From Jackrogersella multiformis (Eukaryota > Ascomycota > Sordariomycetes > Xylariales > Hypoxylaceae): a DNA stretch of 64,000 bases. The position numbers were made by a program, and so were the translations under genes. Under the pieces are notes generated by a model. It made no database searches. It had not been told where the DNA came from and saw only the letters and a program-made list of their open reading frames with translations. The stretch covers positions 2,356,001 through 2,420,000 of the forward strand of contig CADCXD010000008.1 of assembly GCA_902806575.1 (NCBI GenBank). Reading direction: 5' to 3'. Positions 1 through 8,862 of this stretch are shown here, piece after piece. Numbering within the stretch: position 1 is the first letter of the stretch; each line of letters begins with the position of its first letter.

Positions 1-1441
1 GGTAGGCCTTCTTCTTTCTCATCCTCCTGGCAGCCTATTGCTTACTAGGGTTTTCTTCTGTAGGCTTCCCAGAGAAATGGGTCAGTTCTGCCGTTCCATA
101 TGGCCAGCTGAAAAAATGTCTCAAGAAAGTTACCAATGAGCTTCAGGAGCTAGGCCTGGATAAGGACACTTTGGCTCAGTTAGCCACTGCCCAAAAGGAC
201 CCATCCGCAGTAGCCTTTCATTATCACCTAGATGGCAAGGCCGACGATCCTAAACACTTCCGCCCGAGGTTAACCTTCTTCATCCACCTAAGGGACGGCG
301 TGGCTGTAGACGCAAAATTAACCCCATCCACGCGAGATTTCCTAAAGAATATCGTTTCTAGGACAGACGGAATACCAGACCTGCCGGCGAATGAGCCCGA
401 CGATGCAAATTCGGCTCCTAACTTTTGTAGCTCTGGTCAAGTCCTCTCACCCAAAGAAGAGCCGTTGTCAGTCCAGCAGATCGAAGTGCCCTTAGTGTTT
501 GATAGTGAGTTTTTCGACATCTTGCAGACTGATGTTTCCAACCTAGACGCGCTGCAAGAGGAAGAACAAGATAAGTTGGGAAAGGAGATAACACTACTGG
601 GTCAAGATATCAACGTAGCTACAAAACCATCGAAAGGTCGGAGAGCAAGGGGAGACCTAGAAGCCTGGCGTAAAATTTTTCAACTATACTTGGACGCCCG
701 GGTCTTCTTTTCTACTTTAGAGCACGACCATGGGGCTAGGACAAGTTCCCAGGCTGTCGAGCAGCTTCGATGGTTTCAAGACCAGGTGCTTTCGAGAAAG
801 TTAATTCACAGCCTAAAGCTTGAGAATAGTCGGCATGCCTATACTAGATTCCTCAACATGAACGCCCTGCTCCTGCAGATCCTCAAATTCCAGGAGATTA
901 ATAGTTTGGCGGTGACCAAGATACTTAAAAGTTTGTCATCACTAAAATCATATAAGTCTGTATATGCCTCAAGTCTCCCTTACTAACCAGTCCAATAGAA
1001 TTTGATAAGAGAACCTCGTTGGGTGTTTCCAGGGCATTCCCTGTTACCATACAATCAAATCATCTTCTAGCAGGGAGTGTGGCTAAGGACTTATGCGCAC
1101 AGATGTCCAACGAACTGATCTCGGTTGTCCCGCAGCTTGACGACTATCTCTGCCCCATCTGTTTTGCCGTGGCGTACTGGCCGGTCAGACTAGAGTGCCA
1201 GCACATGTTCTGCAGTCGGTGTCTCGTCAAGATGTCGCGAAAAGGGGAGAGGTTCTGTCCTCTTTGCCGAGCTGACGTGATCATGCGAGCCGGTCTAGAA
1301 AATTTTGATAGTGCGCGTGCCGCATTTCTTCGCGAATATTTTCCGAAGGAAGTCAAGGAAAAAATACAAGCAAATGAGCGCGAACGGAATAGGGAGATAT
1401 TCGGGCCTGATTACTCAGATTCACCTTGTTCCGTGATGTGA
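1..1441 (+). CDS. SPX domain - RING finger E3 ubiquitin ligase (5' partial)
   Basis: The window opens on the last base of an upstream exon. An intron follows (2-63), then exons 64-930 and 999-1441; the 931-998 intron has a TACTAAC branch site at 981-987. The visible product is about 436 aa and lacks only the extreme N-terminus, because translation resumes at GFPEKWV, close to the start of SPX domains. The N-terminal part matches an SPX domain, with basic GQLKKCLKKV-type helices expected to bind inositol pyrophosphates. An acidic, disordered stretch lies in the middle. The C-terminus carries a C3HC4 RING with CPIC, CQHMFCSRC and CPLC. Fungal SPX-RING proteins of this layout (Neurospora RING-14 type) are putative E3 ligases linked to phosphate sensing. 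No transmembrane segment is seen. The next gene is convergent, 198 bp away. Family assignment is firm; substrate is unknown. Confidence 0.88.
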
Positions 1442-1638
1442 GGGCTGTAGTGGTACCTAGGTATTTTACAAACTTCACAGGAAACTCGCCAAGGATAAAA
1501 TTTACCCCTTATCGACATTTCTCCTAATGCATCCCGTTTCCCTCGAATGCCACTATGCGCTGATTGGTTGCCCCTTTGCCATGGCAGCGGTGGACTTGCC
1601 AACTATCGCCCCAGGGGCTCGAAATTTATCAACCCTAT

Positions 1639-3015
1639 TCACCTCAAAATTGATCTCAACGCAACCTCGGGGGGGTCCCAGACGATGTCCTTGACGCTCG
1701 TTCTTTGTTTTGCAGGTATCTTCAATTCAGGTCCGCCGGTGATGGTCGGCAGCTTGATATGTTCTCGGTTCTCAATCAAGAGCATGCCATGCAAAGATTG
1801 TCCTTCGACTACGCCGTTATCCCCAGGTCTCCCCCCGAGGCCGATGGCTCTCCTAGCCAGCCAACTTATGCAGCCGTATAGCGTCATTGCGTCGGCTACA
1901 GTTCCGGTCTGGTAAATTCCTACCCCCCATGATGCCATTTGCAGGGGGTCGCCGGAACCAAAAGGAGTAAACGCATTCCCAATATTGTTCACGCCAATGC
2001 AGGCGGACAGACCCAGGTCCTTGATCATGGAAGGTACGTGTAAAGTTCCACGCGGCCGGGTTTGGGTCGCATTCGCCGTAGAACTTGGACGGCCCATCAT
2101 GAATATATCGCTAGTAGGCAAACCAACGAAGTGTATCGGAAGCCCGCTTCGGATGATGGTTTTAGCGAGCTGCCGAAGGTCCGAGTCGCAGAGAAGAGTA
2201 AGTTGCGTACAGTGCCCGAGGACTATAGTCTTTGAGGTACTGGCAACACCAAGCCAATCATGCCTCTTGAGAAGTTCAATGACTGAAAACGTCAGCGGCT
2301 GGTTTGAGGTAGAGGGTGGGGTTAAGTTATAGTCCAAGTGGAAATCCAGGTGTAAATGATAGTGAATGGCGGTAGTAATGGCCCACTCGATATTCCGCAA
2401 CGATGCTTCTCGCGAGTTCTCGACGTAGGGAGTAGTTCCTAGGGCTTGGATGGACGGAGCATACTCTTCTAGGAGTGAGGTGATTGTGGATAGATTAGCC
2501 TCGCCGTGGGTGGTGGAGAAGAGAGGATCTTGGGCAAATGCGCAAATCTGCATATTGAGCAGGTGGGAGAAGTCGGATTTGAGTCGAATTGCTGTCGTTA
2601 GCGGTAAGGCCCCGGTGGCATGGTCTAGTTCTACGAAGGCACGGAGTGAAGTTACACCCTGCTCGTAACTTGTCGCCAGAAGCTGAGAACCCCGAAGGTA
2701 AAGATCCTCTTCGGTATAGCGTCCCTTTGCCTTGGAAGTATTCGAAAGGGCTTCGTCGAAGGAGCCAGTCTGGGGTAGAAGGTCGGAGTAGTCAGGTTGG
2801 GTTTTTGAAGATGGGCTTCCGCAGGTGAGGATGAAAGACTTGTCAAGGTGAATGTGTGGGTGGCAGAGCGCTGGCAATAGAAGCTTGGGAGGTTCGCTAG
2901 CCACACGATCTGATGGGCATATCTGGCGAACCTTACCGTCTTCGAAATCGATATCCCATCGGCTCGTGTCTATGACAGAGCTCTGACAAGGCAAAATCAT
3001 ATTATTGATTTTCAT
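1639..3015 (-). CDS. Amidohydrolase, cytosine-deaminase-like metal-dependent hydrolase
   Basis: Intron-free 458-aa ORF. The N-terminus gives a short beta-sandwich segment and then the first metal-binding motif, HPHIHLDKSF, near residues 52-61. Further family features are HLDFHLDYN (about 220), a VLGHC strand end, and a GVNNIGNAFTPFGSGD segment around residues 341-356. This order is that of the CodA/cytosine deaminase branch of the amidohydrolase superfamily, which hydrolyses C-N bonds in ring or amide substrates. The canonical catalytic Asp position near residue 343-344 reads Asn-Asn here. As I recall, many fungal relatives share this, so it marks the subgroup rather than damage. No targeting signal is seen, so it is probably cytosolic. 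It is divergent from cystathionine gamma-synthase across 739 bp. The substrate cannot be read from sequence. Confidence 0.8.
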   Translation of the reverse strand: MKINNMILPCQSSVIDTSRWDIDFEDGKVRQICPSDRVASEPPKLLLPALCHPHIHLDKSFILTCGSPSSKTQPDYSDLLPQTGSFDEALSNTSKAKGRYTEEDLYLRGSQLLATSYEQGVTSLRAFVELDHATGALPLTTAIRLKSDFSHLLNMQICAFAQDPLFSTTHGEANLSTITSLLEEYAPSIQALGTTPYVENSREASLRNIEWAITTAIHYHLHLDFHLDYNLTPPSTSNQPLTFSVIELLKRHDWLGVASTSKTIVLGHCTQLTLLCDSDLRQLAKTIIRSGLPIHFVGLPTSDIFMMGRPSSTANATQTRPRGTLHVPSMIKDLGLSACIGVNNIGNAFTPFGSGDPLQMASWGVGIYQTGTVADAMTLYGCISWLARRAIGLGGRPGDNGVVEGQSLHGMLLIENREHIKLPTITGGPELKIPAKQRTSVKDIVWDPPEVALRSILR

Positions 3016-3754
3016 CTTGTTAGAAACTTCCCAGTGCTACTTGGTCTATTCCAGTTATATTTGTTGATATCTATAATTTACTACTCGTATGGGACGAATG
3101 AATGTATATATATATATATATACCTTCAGGTCATATGAATTACCAGACAGGGGAGAATAAATATCGTTTTAAGGGGTTGAGGCTGACTTGTAAATAGCTT
3201 CACAATCGACGCAATTAAATAGAGGAGCTAACTTTGGAATTCGGAACATCTAATGTACCTAGGTAGTTTAGGTACATGTAGGTACTTACCTATCGACCGC
3301 TCTATGTATTGGGGTACAGGCAGGTAGGTACTTAAAGTATATCTTAGAATGAGCATAATGATGCAATGGGGTTGCGTATAATCGTTACAAAGCACATCTA
3401 TTGATGCAAGCACTAAGGACAATGACCAATCATCGGAGTCGTAGATCTAAGTTAAGGTTACCTAAGGTAGTGTAGTCACTTTAAATTTTCCGTCTCCGAT
3501 CCTCGGCATTTACCATATTAAACAAAACTTAATTAGATCCTATAAACAGAACCTACGCATTTAGTATACTACTTAATAGTTTCCCCGTACCCTTTTATAA
3601 AAAAGACACACATTCCGACGCTGATGAGACTGCCTAGATACCTATTAAGCTATAACCTAATAACCCAACAACCCACCCATAATATCCCCGGTTGAGGCGG
3701 AGGACACCTATATTGGAAACAAAACCGAATCTGGATAAGATACTATCCATCGAT
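3016..3754. other. Divergent intergenic region, AT-rich
   Basis: Shared upstream region of the amidohydrolase and cystathionine gamma-synthase genes. It holds a (TA)n run near 3107-3122 and several TACCTAGGTA/TAGGTAC-type palindromic words around 3256-3330 and 3461-3470. I see no supportable coding sequence. Confidence 0.6.
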
Positions 3755-5711
3755 ATGCCTTCAATTGAATTAGGAGATTCGATACCCTCGAATACTGCTC
3801 ACGTGAGTCATTGTTGATATCGTGTACCATGTCGTATATTATATCGTCTACTATATCGTCTACTATGTCGTATACTATATCGTATACTGGAATTCTTTCT
3901 GGAAGAGAGGTTTCTGACATCATTCGTAGGCCGTGAGCGTTTCGCTTCCTACATGGAAATCTAACGTGGGGTATGAAGAGGGCGAGCAATGGGTCCTCGG
4001 CGTTATGATAACTGGCTACCCGCGGTTCTTCATCCACAAGAGCATACAGGCCTTCGGCCGTGACATGGTCGCTAGGTATGGAATTCCCGAACAGCAAGCC
4101 GTGCTATTCCCTACCAGGAAGACGGCAAACCGATGCCTTGAGTTTATTCGAGACAAGGCTCCGCAGTCTGCTCTGGCCAACCTCGACATCCTTCATCTGG
4201 CCCTGGACCCGGCCAAGAAGCCCCCGGAGTCACTGCAATCTGCCACGCCATCCATCTCGGCTGTCCTCTGTACCGCCGAGACATTCCCCTTTGCCAAGCA
4301 GTACTGGCAGCACTCTGGTGACGGTGTCTCAAGTCGACGTGCCGAATTTTGCCACGGCCTATTCAAGGAAAACATACTGGTCCACGAGGAACAGGTATCC
4401 TCGCCTCGCCTAGCACAACAGAAGCTATGCCGTGGGCCGAAAAGATACCGAAGAAATGCTTCCATCGACGACAAAACCAATGGATCCAATGGGACAAATC
4501 GCCATTATCCTGTGACCCTAGACACCACCGTCGACGACGGCATGACGGATACGCTTGAAACCTCAAGGTTTCTAGAAGAGCGATACGGGAGGAACCTCGA
4601 CCTCTCGCTCGTCACAAATGCCAAGTCAGCTATCAGGCGGCGCATCGCCGGCGTCCTAACCACGGACGTTGACCTGGAAAGCACCACTGCTTTCCCAGCT
4701 ATGGACTCTAACGCTCGCGGGATTTCAAACTTCAAGGAGGACGACATATATTTAGTTCCCTGCGGCATGAACGCCATATTTACGACCCACCAGACCCTTC
4801 TCAAGGCACGGGAACCTCGAAAAAGCATCAATTTTGGATTTCCGTACGTGGACACCCTCAAAATCCTGCAGAAGTTCGGCCCAGGCGCCATCTTCTACGG
4901 CTACGGCTCATCTGCCGACCTCGACGACCTCGAGAGCCGCTTGCAGAATGGAGAGAGGTTCCTCAGCCTCTTCTGCGAATTTCCCGGAAACCCTTTATTA
5001 ACCTGCCCCGACCTCGTACGCATCCGGCGACTGGCTGATACGTACGATTTCGCCGTGGTGGTGGACGAAACGGTCGGCACGTTTGTCAATGTCAACGTGC
5101 TTCCCTTTGCCGACGTCGTCGTGAGTAGTCTGACCAAGATTTTCTCCGGCGACTGCAACGTCATGGGTGGCAGCATCATCCTGAACCCGAATAGTCGGTA
5201 CTACGACTCGTTAAAATCCGTCATGACGACCGATTTTGAGGATACGTATTGGGCCGAGGACGTCATATTCATGGAGAGGAACAGCCGCGACTTCAAGTCG
5301 AGGATCGATAGGATTAACGCCAACGCCGAAGCCATCTGCGAGGTTCTCATGGCCCACCCCCTGGTTGATAAGGTCTACTACCCCAAGTACAATGAGTCGC
5401 GGCCTAACTACGAAGTTTGCAAGTTGCCGAATGGGGGATACGGAGGGCTACTGTCGTGCACGCTCAAGACTAAGGATCAAGCCATGGCCTTCTTCGATGC
5501 CGTCGAGACGGCCAAGGGGCCGAGCCTGGGCACCAACTTTACGCTGACCTCGCCGTACGTTGTCCTGGCTCACTATCGGGAGCTGGAATGGGCTGCTAGT
5601 TATGGAGTCAGTCCTGACCTACTTCGAATCAGTGTCGGACTAGAAGACAACCTAACATCCATCTTCGCGAGCGCCCTCAAAGTAGTTGAAACATGTCAAG
5701 TTAGCGAGTAA
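3755..5711 (+). CDS. met-7: Cystathionine gamma-synthase (PLP enzyme, transsulfuration/methionine pathway)
   Basis: Two exons: 3755-3802 (16 codons, MPSIELGDSIPSNTAH) and 3930-5711, giving 609 aa. The first exon is placed because the long ORF has no good ATG and begins inside the conserved AVSVSLPTW stretch just after a CATTCGTAG acceptor. The enzyme makes cystathionine from an O-acylhomoserine and cysteine. The C-terminal two thirds are a Cys/Met-metabolism PLP fold: CGMNAIF (phosphate-binding region), EFPGNPLL, VVVDETVGTF with the pyridine-nitrogen Asp near 395, and SSLTK with the Schiff-base Lys near 419. The N-terminal 230 residues, including a Lys/Asn-rich disordered insert around 180-210, are the fungal extension seen in Neurospora MET-7 and yeast Str2-type proteins. 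Intron 1 contains a minisatellite and a putative sulfur/amino-acid control site. It is convergent with lipoamide dehydrogenase. Confidence 0.9.
3799..3810. promoter_or_regulatory. Composite TCACGTGAGTCA site (Cbf1-type plus Gcn4/CPC-1-type)
   Basis: The 12-mer TCACGTGAGTCA joins the E-box TCACGTGA (the Cbf1/Met4-type core of sulfur genes in yeasts) to TGAGTCA (the Gcn4/CPC-1/CpcA box for amino-acid starvation), with three shared bases. It spans the end of exon 1 and the 5' splice site of a methionine-pathway gene. The donor itself (GTGAGT) contributes half the bases, so chance is a real alternative. Confidence 0.35.
3817..3888. repeat. 12-bp minisatellite, six units, in intron 1 of the cystathionine gamma-synthase gene
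   Basis: Six tandem 12-nt units related to ATATCGTCTACT, starting with ATATCGTGTACC and ending ATATCGTATACT. Units differ by one to three substitutions and no indels. The array fills more than half of the 127-nt intron. On the minus strand it reads as an open Tyr-Asp-Ile-Val repeat only because the unit is a multiple of three. Confidence 0.85.
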
Positions 5712-6132
5712 ATGAGCGTAGGGGTCTTTTTTTTGCATAGAGCCAGGGGGAAAAAAAGAGAGGAAACGATACCATCGTGGCGATAGAATTATAATAAAAC
5801 AACCTGACATGATGAACGCCGTAGTGTTCTCTCCTGCCCCGTTCTTCTCGTATAATCACACATGGTCTCTTCAAATACCAACGCTAGATAGTCAACGAGC
5901 ATGGCAATGACCAGCAGAATAAACGACCTCGAGTCCGAGAACAAATCGGCATTAACAAATGAAAGGCATCATGACGTAAGTCTACACTGCCCTAAGAATT
6001 GTCGGCTCGATCAAAGCTCTTCATGAGACAAGTTCACTCTGCTTACATGCTGTATTAAATGTACACCATTACACCGATGCTAGCCTTCCTAATATTTTGT
6101 TTTCCCGTCTACCCGCTCTATATTTACACAGC
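5712..6132. other. Convergent 3' intergenic region
   Basis: Lies between the stop codons of cystathionine gamma-synthase and lipoamide dehydrogenase and presumably holds both 3' UTRs. A T-run at 5728-5735 and A-rich stretches (5750-5800) are the only visible signals. No gene seen. Confidence 0.55.
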
Positions 6133-8007
6133 TTAGAAGTGGATAGCTTTCGAATAAGTCGCCATAGCCGCCTCCTTGAACGCCTCCGCTAACGTCGGGT
6201 GGGCGTGACACGTACGCGCGATGTCCTCTGTTGAAGCGCCATATTCTAAGGCGAGGGTGGCCTCGGCAATCATCTCACCAGCATTGGGACCGATAATGTG
6301 GCAGCCCAGCAGCCTATCTGTCTCGGGATCGGCAATCATCTTTACCAAACCCTCGGTGTCTTGGTTGGTTTTGGCACGCGAGTTGGCGCTGAAGGGGAAG
6401 GTTCCAATCTTGTAGGGGATGTTCTGTGCCTTGAGTTCCTGCTCATTCTGGCCGACCCACGCGACTTCAGGGTACGTGTACATGACGGACGGTATGACGC
6501 CGTAGTTGACGTGGCCGTAGCCCTTCTTTATGTATTCAACGGCGGCGACGGCTTCTTCCTCGGCCTTGTGTGCGAGCATAGGACCGAACGTGACATCGCC
6601 AATGCAACGGATATGCTCGGCTTTGGTGCGATATTCAGAATCGATGACGACGCGGCCGCGCTCGTCGATCTCTAGACCGATGTTCTCAAGGCCAAGCCCG
6701 GCGGTGTATGGGCGGCGGCCAATGGCAACAAGGACGACGTCCGCCTCCAGCTATTTTGGTGGAACAGGTTAAAAACGAGCTTGGTTGTGTATGGGCATAT
6801 GGCAATACTAACAGTTTCGGGCTTTCCGCCCTTAGCAGAGTTAACTTCTAGTTTCACCTTCTCGCCGCTCGGGTCGCCACCGACGACCTTGGTACCAAGC
6901 TTGAATTCCATACCCTGCTTCTTGAGGACCTTTTGCGCTTCTTTGGCAATCTGGGCGTCCATTCCGGGGCCACCAATTTGATTCAGGAATTCGACAACAG
7001 TGACCTTGGCACCTAGCCTCGACCACACAGAACCCATCTCAAGACCGATGATACCGCCACCAATGACGATCATCTTTTCGGGAACCTTCTCAAGGGACAA
7101 AGCACCGGTACTGGTGACAACACGCTTCTCGTCAATATCGAGCCCGGGAAACGGTGTAGATTCGCTACCGGTAGCGATGAGGATGTTCTTGCCGATCACA
7201 CTCGTCTCGCCGCCGTCGTTCAGCTGGACCCTGACCTCATGCTCGCTAGCGAATGAACCGGCGCCCTTGATGTACTCGACGCCATTCTTCTTGAAGAGAT
7301 ATTCGATGCCTTTAGTCAGACTGTTGACGGAGGACTCCTTTGCCTTCATCATGGATGCCAGGTTGAGCTTGACATCGCCGACATCGATACCTCGGGGTTT
7401 GCTGTCGTGAAGGATCTGATGGTATAGATGCGAGTTGTTGAGGAGGGATTTCGAGGGGATGCAGCCAACGTTGAGACAGGTGCCGCCGAGCACGCCGCGC
7501 TTCTCAATGCAGGTGACCTATCCACCAAGTTGGTTGCTCGTTAGATTCATATTTTCTCGTGCGCCATATATATATGATTATATATATGTGTATATATATA
7601 ATGATGGCAATGGCCATATCGGAGTTGACATAGCGCACCTTTAGACCCTCCTGTCCAGCCTTGATAGCTGCGACATATCCGGCCACTCCACCGCCGATGA
7701 TGACAAGATCCTTTTCCTCTGCGCCGAGAGTTAGTTAGCGACAAGAACAAGTAGCGCGACGGAGGGCATTGAAGGGAGTATTAACCTGCTTCGGTAGCAT
7801 ATCCTCTTCTCCACCGCGATGCAGGGGCGAGGACTGAAGGTAGACTGGTATTAGGATTCGGGTTAGCGGTAAGACGGTAAGACGGTAAGGCGAGTTATTT
7901 TCAAGGAGCCCTTGAAGCTGAAGCTCGGCTACTACTTACGACGAACGAGAGCGGAAAGCAGATCGGACAGCGGTCCGCGGTATTAAACGACTAGTCAGCA
8001 TGGTCAT
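6133..8007 (-). CDS. lpd1: Dihydrolipoyl dehydrogenase, mitochondrial (E3)
   Basis: Five exons on the minus strand: 8007-7940, 7844-7786, 7718-7639, 7517-6813 and 6750-6133, together 1530 nt and 509 aa. E3 reoxidises dihydrolipoamide in the pyruvate, 2-oxoglutarate and branched-chain dehydrogenase complexes and in glycine cleavage, using FAD and NAD+. The first 30-odd residues are Arg/Ser-rich with no acids (MTMLTSRLIPRTAVRSAFR), a typical mitochondrial presequence. The FAD dinucleotide motif IIGGGVAGYV follows. The redox disulfide GGTCLNVGCIPS has Cys83 and Cys88. A second Rossmann motif (VIGGGIIGLEMG) binds NAD. The C-terminal HPTLAEAF provides the catalytic His-Glu pair near 488/493. A second in-frame ATG lies at 8001. 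The 7518-7638 intron is rich in TA repeats. Strong assignment. Confidence 0.95.
7566..7601. repeat. Imperfect TA/TATG repeat in a lipoamide dehydrogenase intron
   Basis: Alternating TA tract interrupted by GATT and GTG, within intron 3 (7518-7638) of the minus-strand gene. It makes the intron longer than its neighbours (121 nt). Confidence 0.75.
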
Positions 8008-8862
8008 GGTGTATTTAACTGACAGCTCGCCTGGTCTACCTGTCTACAACGAATAAAAACAAAAAGCAGGGACTGTAAAATCTCAATTGGGGAATTGGGT
8101 TGAAGGTATAGATAGATAGGAGACAAGGTAGAGATTCGGATAGAGATTTAGGTATTTAGATAGATATTCAGATAGAGATTTAGTTTTAGATAGCCGGATC
8201 TTTTTAGAGTTGCTGGAAATTTTGGAAGGTCCGGGCGTTGACCATCTCTACCTAGGTACCTAGTACCTATAGATAGGTACACTACACTACCTAGTGTATA
8301 TAAAAAAAGGTACGTATCTAGAACTATCCTTCCAACGCAGACCCCCCATTGGCCCATTGGCACATTGGCCCAACAATAAAGTTGTTCTACACACTAGGTA
8401 GGTACCTAGGTAGTCTTAGCGCACGCTACGTTTTATTTTCGCCCTTTCCAATAAGCCGCTGTTCCGAAAATAACCGTATACCTATATGTCCTTTCCACTA
8501 CTAGGTACGCAGCTATGTACGTAGGTACTACAGAGAGCATTAGGAGAGAAGAACCTTGGAAGTTGCTGTGCTCGGCCGGATAAAATCCCGAGCACTCCTC
8601 CGTGAAGTACCTACCTAGGTAGGAGCATTGAGCATGAAGTACCTAAGTTTGTAGTAATAGGGATACATGGTAGGGGGTATATAAAAACCTGACAATAAGC
8701 ATATATACCCATTGCCAGAAGACATAGCAGCAGACAAGACGCCGCAGCTCATATCGTCATAAACCGACTTTATTCCCTCAACTCAAGAATATCTTCCGTA
8801 GCTAACATCGCCTTGATATAAGCGTGGAGGTCAGCTTACATATTATCTCCCTCTCGTCGTGG
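8008..8862. other. Intergenic region between two minus-strand genes
   Basis: Promoter region of lipoamide dehydrogenase and 3' region of SGD1. It holds GATAGATAT-like simple sequence at about 8107-8185 and many TAGGTACCTAGGTAG-type words (8252-8296, 8392-8414, 8503-8528, 8606-8622). No coding sequence supported. Confidence 0.6.

Noticed and set aside
3708..4097. Minus-strand ORF with Tyr-Asp-Ile-Val repeats
   Set aside because: It is produced by the 12-bp minisatellite in the intron of the plus-strand gene and overlaps its coding exon.
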